Of a DNA stretch of 45,107 nt, positions 1 through 7,800 are shown piece by piece. This stretch comes from Myxococcales bacterium (GTDB lineage Bacteria; Myxococcota_A; Polyangia; Polyangiales; Ga0077539): the NCBI GenBank assembly GCA_013298625.1, contig JAAFIF010000083.1, positions 1-45,107 on the forward strand. The letters are read 5' to 3'. The notes under the pieces are model-generated. The model was not told the DNA's origin. It saw nothing but the letters and a program-made list of their open reading frames with translations, and did not search any database. Both the position numbers and the translations under genes were made by a program. How positions within the stretch are numbered: position 1 is the stretch's first letter; every line of letters begins with the position of its first letter.

Positions 1-328
1 CTGCGGTCGCGAGACCGCTGCGCTTCGCCCGTAGAGAACACTCGTCACCGTGCGGGCGCTGATGCCCGGCCCCTTGGGCTCCGGGCACTTTCGCCGCTGT
101 TTCTCCACACAAGACTTGGGCAACCATGAGCCCTTGGGCTCCGGGCCCCTTCGCCTGTGATTGTCCAGGCACAACTTGGGTAACGATGAGGGCTTGTCCG
201 CTGGCCGTGCGTCCACCGGGCGTCACTGTCGCGCATCGCGTGGGAGGGGCAGCGCACGAGCACCTCGCTTCAACAGCGACGCACTCCGCGCGCTTCCGCG
301 CTCCCCAATCCCCCCGCGCACGCCCCCG
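1..328. repeat. Non-coding left end with imperfect repeats
   Basis: I see no credible gene here. Two imperfect copies of a unit of about 60 bp lie at roughly 60-124 and 125-184; both contain CCCTTGGGCTCCGGGC followed about 40 bp later by ACTTGGG. From 193 to about 240 the sequence (CTTGTCC, CTGGCCGTGCGTCCA, CGGG) matches, in opposite orientation, the tandem repeat at 44873-45084 near the right end of the window. Frames open through it only because of high GC. Confidence 0.6.
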
Positions 329-1015
329 CTACTCGCCGAACGGCGACGGCGCCATCAGCGACGGCCGGCCGTCGTCTTCGAGCTCGACGAACACGTTGTT
401 GTCCGGCTGATACGCCTTCAATCCTCCCGTGTTCAGGTCGTACACCCAGCCGTGCAGCTCGAGGCGGCCGCGCTCGAGCGCCCAGTTCACCGCTGGATAC
501 GTGAGCAAATTCTCGAGCTGCACGGGGACGCTCTCGTACGCGAGGTGCGAGACGAGCTCGTCGTCGGACGCGTCCTTCATCGTCGTGCGCACCTTGGCGT
601 AGAGGTCCTCGGCGTCCGCGAGCCACTCGGCCAGCGAGGGCATGTGCGCAGCGAGACGCACCGGCCCGTCGGCGAGCGCGCGCAGACCGCCGCACTGCGT
701 GTGGCCGCAGACGATCACGTGCTGAACCTTCAGGCCCATGATCGCGTACTCGATCGCGGCGCCGACCGCGCGGTGATGGCCCTTTCCGTAGGGAGGGATC
801 AGCGCGGCGATGTTGCGCACGACGAACAGGTCGCCGGGGTCTGCTTGCAGGATGACGTCGGGCACGACGCGCGCGTCGCAGCAGGAGATCACCAGCGCCT
901 TCGGCTCGTGCACGCCCCCCGCGAGCGAGGCGAACAGGTCGGCCTCCGAGCGAAAATAGTCGCGCTTGAAGTGACCGTGTCCGAGCAGCAGCTTTTGGAC
1001 TTGTGTATCGCTCAC
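329..1015 (-). CDS. can: Beta-class carbonic anhydrase
   Basis: This 228-residue protein should interconvert carbon dioxide and bicarbonate in the cytoplasm with a zinc ion. The beta-class zinc site is complete: Cys45 in SCCDAR (with the Asp47/Arg49 dyad of the CxDxR motif) and His105/Cys108 in GHTQCGG. RNIA at 67-70 and the following GHHRAVGAAIEYA helix are also family features. Length is normal for bacterial beta enzymes. The start is GTG at 1015, placed seven bases after a strong AGGAGG. The amidase gene lies just upstream on the same strand (22 bp gap), so the two could share a transcript; no functional link is evident. Family assignment is firm; the physiological role is inferred from the family. 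Confidence 0.95.
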   Translation of the reverse strand: MSDTQVQKLLLGHGHFKRDYFRSEADLFASLAGGVHEPKALVISCCDARVVPDVILQADPGDLFVVRNIAALIPPYGKGHHRAVGAAIEYAIMGLKVQHVIVCGHTQCGGLRALADGPVRLAAHMPSLAEWLADAEDLYAKVRTTMKDASDDELVSHLAYESVPVQLENLLTYPAVNWALERGRLELHGWVYDLNTGGLKAYQPDNNVFVELEDDGRPSLMAPSPFGE

Positions 1016-1022
1016 CAGTTGT

Positions 1023-1028
1023 CCTCCT
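1023..1028 (-). promoter_or_regulatory. Ribosome binding site of carbonic anhydrase gene
   Basis: AGGAGG on the minus strand, seven bases before the GTG at 1015. It fixes the start codon, since no ATG lies at a better distance. Confidence 0.8.
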
Positions 1029-1037
1029 ACGAATCAA

Positions 1038-2483
1038 TCACTGCGTCCACGAAGGTGGACTCCATCCGCCGATCGAGCCTTCGAGCGCGCGCGCCGCGGC
1101 GATGCACAGGTGATCCATCCCGTGCGCGCCGATCACCTGAACCCCCAGCGGAACGCCCTCTCGATCGAACCCCATCGGCGCCGAGCTCACCGGCGATTCG
1201 AGCGCATTGAACACTGCTGTGTGCCCCCACTGCACGGGGATCAGCAGCGGTCGGCCGTGCTTGGGCGCCGTGCGCGCGTGCGGAGGAAACAGCATCACGC
1301 CGTCGTCGCCCAGCATCGCGTCGAGCTCGCTGCGCAGCGCGCGCACCTCGCCGAGCATCGCCTGCGTCTTGTCGCCCACCAGCGCGGGCAGCTTCTCGAT
1401 CAACGCGAGCAGCACCGCAGGAGCCGTGTGCGCCGAGCGCCCGAGCAGCACCCTGAGCAGCTCTCTTCCTGCGCGAATGGGCCGTCCCTCGCCGAGCATC
1501 TCGGAGAACGAAGGCCCGCCCGCGGACGAGAGCGCCGCGGACCACAGCTCGATCGCCTTGCGCAGCGCTGGCATCGACCGACGCTCGACCCGCGCTCCCT
1601 TGTCAGCGAGCGCGTCCGCCGCGCGCTGCACGGACGCGCGCAGCTCGTCGCTCGCCCGCAGCGGCGCGGGCTCGTCGACGACGAACACCCTGAGCGACGA
1701 GAGCTCGACGCTCGATGACGGGCGCGAAGCCATCGCCACGCACGCCTCGTCTTCGCCGTCGGGCCCTTCGAGGATCGAGAGCAAAAGCTCCAAGTCCTCG
1801 GCGCGACGCGCGAGAGGTCCAGTCGCGAGCATCCGTCGGGCGCTCCCGTGCGCCATCGGAAACTGCCCCGTCCCTGCGACGCGCCCTCCCGACGGCTTGT
1901 GCCCGAACACGCCGTTGAAGAACGCGGGCATGCGAATGCTCCCGCCGATGTCGCTGCCGAGGCCGAACGGCGAGCCCCCTGCCCCGACGATGGCTCCTTC
2001 GCCGCCCGACGATCCGCCGCTGGTTCGATCGGGCGCAAACGCGCTGCTCGTTCGACCGTACACGCGGTTGTCGCTCTCGAGCCACATGCACAGCTCGCTG
2101 GTGTTGGTCACGCCGAGGGGGATCGCTCCGGCCGCGCGAAGGCGGCCCACAGTCCACGCGTCGCGCGTCGCCATGGTGCCTTTGCGCGCGAGCAGCCCCG
2201 ACGTGTTGGGCATCCCTTCGAGCGCAAACGCCTCTTTGATCGTGCACGGAACCCCGTGCAGCGCCGGCAACCCCTCCACCCCTTCGCGCTCGACCCTGCG
2301 ATCCGCAGCGTCGGCCTCGGCGCGCGCGAGGGCGAAGCGATCGGCCACGACAGCGTTGAGCGTCGGGTTGACCCGCTCGATCACAGCGATGTGCGCGTCC
2401 ACGACCTCGCGCGACGACCACGCTCGCCCTTTGATTTGCGCAGCGATCGTGCGCGCAGACGCGAGCAGAGAGGGGTGTTTCAT
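1038..2483 (-). CDS. Amidase signature family hydrolase
   Basis: A 481-residue amidase-signature enzyme that hydrolyses an amide bond of unknown substrate. The catalytic Lys-cisSer-Ser triad is complete: Lys83 in CTIKEAF, Ser158 in the GGSSGG glycine/serine loop and Ser182 in GSDIGGSIRMP. The spacings (75 and 24 residues) equal those of FAAH Lys142-Ser217-Ser241. The ATG at 2483 starts the conserved domain; the open frame continues 68 codons upstream, but that part is Arg/Pro-rich and lacks family character. There are no GatC or GatB neighbours, so a role as GatA in Gln-tRNA amidation is unlikely; a stand-alone FAAH-like or general amidase fits better. No signal peptide is seen, suggesting a cytoplasmic enzyme. 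Confidence 0.9.
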   Translation of the reverse strand: MKHPSLLASARTIAAQIKGRAWSSREVVDAHIAVIERVNPTLNAVVADRFALARAEADAADRRVEREGVEGLPALHGVPCTIKEAFALEGMPNTSGLLARKGTMATRDAWTVGRLRAAGAIPLGVTNTSELCMWLESDNRVYGRTSSAFAPDRTSGGSSGGEGAIVGAGGSPFGLGSDIGGSIRMPAFFNGVFGHKPSGGRVAGTGQFPMAHGSARRMLATGPLARRAEDLELLLSILEGPDGEDEACVAMASRPSSSVELSSLRVFVVDEPAPLRASDELRASVQRAADALADKGARVERRSMPALRKAIELWSAALSSAGGPSFSEMLGEGRPIRAGRELLRVLLGRSAHTAPAVLLALIEKLPALVGDKTQAMLGEVRALRSELDAMLGDDGVMLFPPHARTAPKHGRPLLIPVQWGHTAVFNALESPVSSAPMGFDREGVPLGVQVIGAHGMDHLCIAAARALEGSIGGWSPPSWTQ

Positions 2484-2717
2484 CGCGCGTTCGTTCTGGG
2501 GAGAAAATCTACACGCAATGGCACAGGGCGGTTTCGGCAATTTCTGAACGCGAGAAAAATTCTTCGAGCCAACGTGTAAGCGCAGCGCGGGTGGGGCCGT
2601 TCTCGAGGGCGAACGTGATCGAGGGACTGTCCTGGTTTCGTCCCTCCTCGTGCGACGCCTGAGCGTCAACGCTCGGCCCATCTGCACACGCTCCCCGCCT
2701 GACGGAGGTTACATCTC

Positions 2718-4166
2718 ATGCGCACCACGACGACCGCCTCGCTCTACCTCGCTCTTGTCTCTTCGATCGCTGGCTGCGCGGGCGCCCGCGCAGACTCTCC
2801 GAGCTCGTACGCGGTGTCGACGAGCTCGGGCGGCGGCGGCTACAGCCCTTCGTACGCCAGCACGCCCGCCAGCGCCTCTGGGGGCATGGCCGTCGGCGAC
2901 ACGAGCTCGGTCGCGTCGGACTCGATCGCTGTGCGCGCGCAGCCCTCGGTGATGCCCACGTCCACGCCCTCTCGCGCGATGGCCACCGAAGCCGCTGCCG
3001 CCCCCATCGCCGGTGGAATGGTCGCTCCCACCAACCCCGGCGCGGTCACCACGATCACGACCACGACCACGGTGCAGATGCAGATCCCGACGGTGGTCGA
3101 GCAGCAGACGACGGCGGGGTTGCTGACCGCTGCCACCGTGGGCGATCACGACCGCCGCAACGCCTTTCTGGAGTACCTCGGACGGCACCCGGGCGAGCGC
3201 TCGATGCTGCGCTTGGACATGTCGCGTCGCGTTCGCTTTCGCGTGATCGACGGCCAGGGACAGCCCGTCAACGACGCGGCGATCTACGTCTCGGGCGCAG
3301 GCGCGCAGGTCAGCGGCCGCTCGCACGCCGACGGTCTGTGGGACTTCTACCCGAACCTCTACGGCGCCCAAGTGGGCGGGTCGATGGCCGTCAACGTTCA
3401 ATCCGCCGCAGGAAACGTGCAGTCCACCGTGGAGGTCCCCTTCGGCGGCGACGCGCAGGACGTGACCGTTCGCCTCAACGGCGGCGGCCCTGGCGCGCCG
3501 CGGGTGCTCGACCTCGGCTTCGCCATCGACGTGACGGGCTCGATGGGCGACGAGCTGCACTACATCCACGCCGAGCTCAGCAACATCGTTCAGCGCGTGC
3601 AGGCCTCGGTCCCCGGGACGAGCGTGCGCGTCGGCGCGACGTTCTACCGCGATCGCACGGACCCCGTGGTGGTCCAGCAGATCCCGTTCACGTCCAACAT
3701 CCAGGGCTTCGTCCAGATGATGGGAACCGTGAGCGCCGGCGGCGGCGGCGACTACCCCGAGGACATGAGCGCGGGCCTCGAAGCGGCGATGCGTCGCTTG
3801 CAGTGGAGCCAGGGCAACGCCGTCCGCGTGTTGGTCGTGGTCGCCGACGCGCCTCCGCAGCACTACAACGACACGCAGTTCACCTACCGCGAGGCGATGT
3901 TCGACGCGGCCGCGCGCGGGATCCGCATCCTTCCCGTCGCGGCGTCGGGCGCCGATCGCTCGGTCGAGTACCTGTTTCGCGCGATGGGCGCCTCGTCGGG
4001 CGCGCCGTACGTCTACCTCACGGACGAGTCGGGCGTCGGCAACCCGCACATGGAAGCAGACACCGACCGCGTCGCCGTCGAGCGCTTCAACGGCCTGCTC
4101 ACCCGCTTGATCGTCAGCGACCTTCGCGGCCAGGGCATGCACGAGATGATTCGCGACCAGCAGTGA
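2718..4166 (+). CDS. Lipoprotein with von Willebrand factor A domain
   Basis: A 482-residue envelope lipoprotein. The signal peptide ends in SIAGC with lipid Cys20, followed by a long low-complexity Ser/Gly/Ala/Thr linker to about residue 130. Residues about 165-255 resemble a carboxypeptidase-regulatory/beta-sandwich domain (VRFRVIDGQGQPVNDAAIYV). A vWA domain follows, with a MIDAS metal site DVTGS beginning at Asp271 and the later DYPED segment, suggesting metal-dependent protein or ligand binding outside the inner membrane. ATG at 2718 follows a good GGAGG. The stop codon TGA at 4164-4166 is also the first three bases of a repeat copy. Its partner is unknown; vWA lipoproteins are common in myxobacteria. 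Confidence 0.85.
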   Translation: MRTTTTASLYLALVSSIAGCAGARADSPSSYAVSTSSGGGGYSPSYASTPASASGGMAVGDTSSVASDSIAVRAQPSVMPTSTPSRAMATEAAAAPIAGGMVAPTNPGAVTTITTTTTVQMQIPTVVEQQTTAGLLTAATVGDHDRRNAFLEYLGRHPGERSMLRLDMSRRVRFRVIDGQGQPVNDAAIYVSGAGAQVSGRSHADGLWDFYPNLYGAQVGGSMAVNVQSAAGNVQSTVEVPFGGDAQDVTVRLNGGGPGAPRVLDLGFAIDVTGSMGDELHYIHAELSNIVQRVQASVPGTSVRVGATFYRDRTDPVVVQQIPFTSNIQGFVQMMGTVSAGGGGDYPEDMSAGLEAAMRRLQWSQGNAVRVLVVVADAPPQHYNDTQFTYREAMFDAAARGIRILPVAASGADRSVEYLFRAMGASSGAPYVYLTDESGVGNPHMEADTDRVAVERFNGLLTRLIVSDLRGQGMHEMIRDQQ

Positions 4167-4370
4167 CCGGGGACGGTGTTCAATAGTTCACGAGTCCCGG
4201 ATAACCCCGCGAGATCACGCAGCGCGCACGCGCCGTTCGCGACGCTCGTGACGTTCGCCGCGCGCGCTCGGGGCCGTCGCCTGCAATGCGCCAGAGCTCA
4301 CGCCGCTCTACGAGGCGCTCGAACACCGCGATCCCCGGCTCCGTCGACGGTGACGCCCCGCACGCGCGTG
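4164..4370 (+). repeat. Direct repeat copy A (REP-like), begins at a stop codon
   Basis: Starts with TGACCGGGGACGGTG followed by TTCAATAGTTCACGAG and shares most of its length with copy B at 5100-5430. The shared blocks are the first 60 bp, a GTTCGCGAC/GCTCGTGAC block, ATGCGCCAGAGCT.ACGCCGC near 4286-4320, and GACGCCCCGCACGCGCGT at 4352-4369. The TGA is the stop codon of the vWA lipoprotein. The two copies bracket the candidate selenoprotein gene. No transposase is present. Confidence 0.75.
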
Positions 4371-4447
4371 CGCCCGCCCCGCACGCGCACCGTAACCCGC
4401 GACACGCCGAGGCCGTACCCGAGCGATCGCACTCCTGCGCTTCCCCC

Positions 4448-4453
4448 AAAGGA
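4448..4453 (+). promoter_or_regulatory. Ribosome binding site of candidate selenoprotein gene
   Basis: AAAGGA seven bases before the ATG at 4461. It supports starting the gene at the lipoprotein signal peptide rather than at upstream in-frame GTG codons that lie inside the repeat. Confidence 0.6.
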
Positions 4454-4460
4454 CCCGCTC

Positions 4461-5102
4461 ATGCTGCGCCCTCTGTCGATCGCGACGCTGTCTCTCTCTT
4501 GCATCGTTGCCTGTGCGCCTACGAGCGGACCTCTCGCGATGGAAGACGTCGCGTCCGTCGACGCGCGCGCTGACGGGGCCGACGGATACCCCGCAGGCCC
4601 CTACGGAAACGCTCTGGCAGCGACGCTCGATGACCTCGCGCTCGAGGGATTCGTCAACGACGCTCGCAACGCGGTATCGGCGGAAGCGCCGTACGGGCCC
4701 TACTCGTTCGCGGCGCTGCGCGCGGGCGGCGCGCGGTACGCGCTCGTGCACACGAGCGGGTTCTTGTGAGGGTCCTGTCAGAACGCAGCCCGTGCACTGG
4801 CCGCGCACACGCCCCGCATCGCCGCGAGCGGAGCGGCGTCGGTGGAGATGCTCGTTCCGTACGCGGGCGGGTACGCACAGCGGACGCACCTCGAGCAGTG
4901 GATCAACCGGTACGAGCTGCGCGTGACGGCGGTGATCGACGCGTCGCGCGAGCAGCGCGCGGCCACCGCGCAGCTCGGCGGCCGGGACCAGACGTACATC
5001 GTCGAGCTCGCCACGATGCGCGTCCGCTGGAAGCGCTCGTTCGGCGCGGCAGCGGACGTCGACGCAGCGGTCGACGAGCTCGAGCGCCTCGCGTCGCGGT
5101 GA
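4461..5102 (+). CDS. Candidate selenoprotein: thioredoxin-like lipoprotein with UxxC site
   Basis: Read through one in-frame TGA (4767-4769) this is a 213-residue thioredoxin-fold lipoprotein, probably a thiol/selenol oxidoreductase at the cell envelope. The signal peptide ends in IVAC (lipid Cys18). Residues about 90-102 (RYALVHTSGFL) look like the first core strand; the TGA is codon 103 and is followed by G-S-C, so the site reads U-G-S-C, aligned with the CxxC of TlpA-type thioredoxins. The same frame continues without a gap: an alpha helix (QNAARALAAHTP), strand VEMLVPYAG, then helix and strands with QTYIVEL near the position of the cis-Pro loop, and a final amphipathic helix. A possible bacterial SECIS hairpin lies just downstream of the TGA. 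The alternative is a nonsense-mutated pseudogene; a stop falling exactly on the catalytic cysteine position makes selenocysteine more likely. No SelB or Sec-tRNA gene is in the window. Confidence 0.7.
4777..4801 (+). promoter_or_regulatory. Possible bacterial SECIS hairpin
   Basis: Seven bases after the TGA, GUCAG can pair with CUGGC (one G-U), then after an AAC/A internal loop GCA pairs with UGC, leaving apical loop GCCCG with G in first position. The loop starts 18 bases after the TGA, within the 16-37 base spacing described for bacterial SECIS elements. The upper stem has only three pairs, so this is weak on its own. Confidence 0.4.
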
Positions 5103-5430
5103 CCGGGGACGGTGACCGGGGACGGTGTTCAATAGTTCACGAGTCCCGGATAACTCCGCGAGATCACGCAGCGCGCACGCGCCGTTCGCGCCGTTCGCGC
5201 CGTTCGCGACGCCCGTGACGTTCGCGACGCGCGCCCCGTTCGCGACGCTCGTGACGCCCGTGACGTTCGCCTCGGACCGAGCGCTCATCGCGGAGTGCGC
5301 ACGGCGCTGCGCTTGGGGGAAGACCGTGCGCGCTCGAGGCCCTCGCCTCCGATGCGCCAGAGCTAACGCCGCTCTACGAGGTGCTCGGGAGGCGGGCCCC
5401 ATCACGGCGTTGACGCCCCGCACGCGCGTA
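5100..5430 (+). repeat. Direct repeat copy B with expanded 9-bp array
   Basis: The stretch between the candidate selenoprotein gene and the LysR gene holds no gene. It starts at the TGA stop codon with a 13-bp unit (TGACCGGGGACGG) present twice in tandem (5100-5112, 5113-5125), then repeats copy A. From about 5184 to 5275 a 9-bp unit of the type CGTTCGCGC/CGTTCGCGA/CGCCCGTGA is reiterated about ten times, against about three units in copy A. The distal block (5352-5430) again matches copy A. One frame through the distal block reads DAPELTPLYEVL in B and NAPELTPLYEAL in A, hinting at a decayed coding origin. Confidence 0.75.
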
Positions 5431-5438
5431 CCGATCGC

Positions 5439-6389
5439 TCACCGCGCGCGCGCCCGCTTCTTCACCCCGCTCGGCCGCGGCGCGGGCCCGCTTCGCTGCT
5501 GCGCGATGGTCTCGCGCAGAAAATCCGCGATCAACCGCACCGTCGTCGACCGCATCCGCGCCGCCGGAGCGAGCAGCGCCACCGGCATCGGCCTCAGTCG
5601 CCACCGTGGAAGCACCCGCACCAACGTGCCCTCGCGCGCGGCGCGTTCGACCTCGGCGGCGGGGCGAATGCCGATGCCCATTCCGCCGTAGAGCGCGCTC
5701 ACGAGCACCTCGCCGCTGTCGCTCTCGAAGCGCCCGGTGACCGTCGCGAGCTGCTCGTGCCCGTCGTCGTCCACCAGCGGCCAGCTCGTCTCGCGACGCG
5801 GCCCGATCGCCAGCAGCGCGTCGTGCTTCGCCAGCTGCGACGGCTTGCTCGGAGCGCCCCGCGCCGCCACGTACGACGGCGCCGCAGCGAGGTGCCACTC
5901 GATCGTCGCGATCCGCCGGACAACCAGCTCCCGCGGCGGCAGCGGACCGACCCACACCGCGAGGTCCAAGCCCGCGGCGACGATGTCCGTCTCCCGCGCG
6001 CGAGAGAGCACCTCGAGGCGAAGCCCCCCGCGCTCGGCGAGCAACGCGCGCAGCTTCTCCCAGTCGAACACGCGCACGAGGTCCGGCGCGAGCCCCACGC
6101 GAACGACCTCGGCTCGGTCCGCCTGATCGCCGCTCGCCGCGACGCGCAGCGCGTCGCACTGGGCCAGCGCAGCGCGCGCGTGGATGGCCACTTGCTCGGC
6201 CACGGGCGTCGGCCGCACCACGCGCGTCGTGCGCACGAAGAGCTGCGCGTCGAGCGCTGCTTCGAGCCGCGCGATCCGCTGCGAGACGGCGTTGGACGAC
6301 AGGCGCTCGCGCCGCGCCGCGGCCGCGATGCTCCGCAGCTCGAACACCAACAAGAACGTCCGCAGCGACGGCAGGTCCAGCTCGGTCAT
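5439..6389 (-). CDS. LysR-family transcriptional regulator
   Basis: A 316-residue LysR regulator. The N-terminal winged helix-turn-helix is clear (LPSLRTFLLVFELRSIAAAARRE, then NAVSQRIARLEAALDAQLFVRTTR), followed by the linker helix (AEQVAIHARAALAQC) and an effector-binding domain ending in a basic tail after a typical GVGI-like region (YGGMGIGIRPAAEVE). ATG at 6389 starts the conserved domain; upstream codons in the same frame are not family-like. It is divergent from the SnoaL-like/NmrA-like pair, and a TCACA-N5-TGTGA dyad at 6400-6414 lies 10 bases before its start, so it probably regulates itself and that operon. The effector is unknown. Confidence 0.92.
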   Translation of the reverse strand: MTELDLPSLRTFLLVFELRSIAAAARRERLSSNAVSQRIARLEAALDAQLFVRTTRVVRPTPVAEQVAIHARAALAQCDALRVAASGDQADRAEVVRVGLAPDLVRVFDWEKLRALLAERGGLRLEVLSRARETDIVAAGLDLAVWVGPLPPRELVVRRIATIEWHLAAAPSYVAARGAPSKPSQLAKHDALLAIGPRRETSWPLVDDDGHEQLATVTGRFESDSGEVLVSALYGGMGIGIRPAAEVERAAREGTLVRVLPRWRLRPMPVALLAPAARMRSTTVRLIADFLRETIAQQRSGPAPRPSGVKKRARAR

Positions 6390-6399
6390 CGCGCGATTA

Positions 6400-6414
6400 T
6401 CACACGCGCTGTGA
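6400..6414. promoter_or_regulatory. Putative LysR operator in divergent promoter
   Basis: Perfect 5-bp inverted repeat TCACA/TGTGA with five bases between, in the 101-bp divergent gap between the LysR gene (start 6389) and the SnoaL-like gene (start 6491). LysR-type proteins bind partly dyadic sites in such gaps; assignment is by position and symmetry only. Confidence 0.45.
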
Positions 6415-6490
6415 GAGTGTTCTCTCTCTGCCGTTGTGGATACCAGCGACGCTTGCGCGCACCGTCTGTTCGCAGAGAGGACGCACACGC

Positions 6491-6910
6491 ATGGACCCAC
6501 AATCGCTCGAGCAAACGAAGAAGACCGCGATCGGCCTGTCGCTCGCCATCGCCCGCGGAGACTGGAGCGCGGTCGACGCCCTGCTCGCCCCAGAATTCTC
6601 GTACGTCGGCGACGGACGGCCGATGTCGCGCCCCGAGTACATCGCGTTCATGCGCAACGTGCTGTGCGCGGCGATGACCGAGATGGAGATGAAGTTCACA
6701 CGCGTCGTCGCCGAAGGAGACCTCGTCGCGCTCGAGTACGAGAACGCGATGACCCACAGCGGGCCGTTCGCCGGGTTCGCGCCGACGGGACAGCGCGTGA
6801 CCGCCACCGGTCACTTGATCCGCCAGGTGCGCGAAGCAACGGTGGTCGCCGAGTGGCAAACCACCAACGCCCTCGCCCTCATGGCCCAACTGCAGCGCGC
6901 GAAGGGATGA
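6491..6910 (+). CDS. SnoaL-like (NTF2-fold) protein
   Basis: A 139-residue single-domain protein of the NTF2/SnoaL-like fold: N-terminal helices (EQTKKTAIGLSLAIARGDWS), VDALLAPEFSYVGDG, and the typical curved-sheet tail with GHLIRQVREATVVAEWQ. Such proteins act as small-molecule isomerases, cyclases or hydrolases, or simply bind ligands; no specific catalytic residue can be assigned here. ATG at 6491 is preferred to an upstream in-frame start at 6434 because the fold begins there. Its stop overlaps the start of the next gene (ATGA at 6907-6910), so the two are translationally coupled and probably act in the same pathway, controlled by the divergent LysR protein. Confidence 0.8.
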   Translation: MDPQSLEQTKKTAIGLSLAIARGDWSAVDALLAPEFSYVGDGRPMSRPEYIAFMRNVLCAAMTEMEMKFTRVVAEGDLVALEYENAMTHSGPFAGFAPTGQRVTATGHLIRQVREATVVAEWQTTNALALMAQLQRAKG

Positions 6911-7788
6911 ACCCAACGATGACCCAGCGAGAGCTTCAACGCGTGCTCGTGATCGGCGCCTCGGGGATGCTCGGCACCCCCGTCACGGCCGCGCTGATCG
7001 CCCAGGGATTCACGGTCTCTGCCCTCGCCCGCAAGGCCAACAGCACCGTCGCGGGCGCGCGCGAGGTCGTCGGAGACGTGTTCGACCGCGCGTCGCTCGA
7101 CGCGGCGATGCGCGATGTGGACGCGGTGTACATCAACCTCGGCGCGGCTCCGACCGACCGCGAGCGCGACAAGCTCACCGAGCGCGAGGGCATCGCGACG
7201 ATCATCGCCGCAGCCAAAGACGCGAAGGTGCGGAGGCTCGCGATGATCTCTCCCATGGCGAAGGCGTACGAAGGCGTGGACGGCTACCACTGGTGGGGCA
7301 TGGCCGTGAAGCAAGCGGCCGAGCGCGCGGTGATCGAGTCCGGCGTCCCGTACACAGTGTTTCGCGCGTCGAGCTTCTTCGAGAACCTGCGCGGCGGCAT
7401 GCGTCGCGGCGACGCCATCAGCGTGATGGGCCGCAAGTGGAAGCCGCAGCGCTTCGTCTCGGGCAAGGACTTCGGCGCGTTGGTCGCGCGCGCGCTCGCC
7501 GCGCCTGGCAGCGCCAATCGGGTGCTCTACGCGCAGGGCCAAGAGGCGCTCTCGTCGCGGGCGCTGGCCGAGCGCTACATCGCCGCGCGCACGAGCGAGA
7601 AGCTCGAGCTGCAGGCGGCTCCGCTCGGAGTGATGAAGTTCGTGGGGTTCTTCTCGCGGCCGCTCGGCAACGTCGTGCGGTTGATGGAGGCGCTCGACGC
7701 GTACGACGAGCCGTTCGCCGCGCAAGAGACGTGGGACGAGTTCGGCGCGCCGAGCGAGAGCGTCGAGCAATACGCGACGCGAGCGTGA
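6907..7788 (+). CDS. NmrA-like/SDR NAD(P)-binding protein
   Basis: A 293-residue atypical short-chain dehydrogenase of the NmrA/NAD(P)H-azoreductase type. The nucleotide-binding motif is VLVIGASGMLG (about residues 12-22); DVFDRASLDAAMRDVDAVY is the usual second-strand-to-helix segment, and SFFENLRGGM is typical of NmrA-like proteins. The classic YxxxK is absent; YHWWGMAVKQAAE is near the equivalent place, so it may be a redox sensor or reductase. ATG at 6907 overlaps the upstream stop; a second ATG at 6919 is possible. It ends 12 bp from the convergent oxygenase gene. Confidence 0.82.
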   Translation: MNPTMTQRELQRVLVIGASGMLGTPVTAALIAQGFTVSALARKANSTVAGAREVVGDVFDRASLDAAMRDVDAVYINLGAAPTDRERDKLTEREGIATIIAAAKDAKVRRLAMISPMAKAYEGVDGYHWWGMAVKQAAERAVIESGVPYTVFRASSFFENLRGGMRRGDAISVMGRKWKPQRFVSGKDFGALVARALAAPGSANRVLYAQGQEALSSRALAERYIAARTSEKLELQAAPLGVMKFVGFFSRPLGNVVRLMEALDAYDEPFAAQETWDEFGAPSESVEQYATRA

Positions 7789-7800
7789 GCGACGCGCCCT

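Noticed and set aside
161..1210. Long plus-strand frame over the carbonic anhydrase
   Set aside because: It is Arg/His-rich shadow of the conserved minus-strand enzyme.
1038..2483. GatA subunit of Glu-tRNA(Gln) amidotransferase
   Set aside because: No gatB or gatC nearby, and the catalytic spacing is that of stand-alone amidases; the gene is better called an amidase-signature hydrolase.
4767..4769. Ordinary nonsense mutation or sequencing error in the thioredoxin-like gene
   Set aside because: The stop is the only break, is TGA and not TAA or TAG, and falls exactly at the catalytic Cys position with Cys three residues later. A random stop there would be a rare coincidence, though it cannot be excluded.
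4164..5430. Insertion sequence with its own transposase
   Set aside because: The repeats are too short and have no transposase frame; only a possible decayed frame (DAPELTPLYEVL) is seen.
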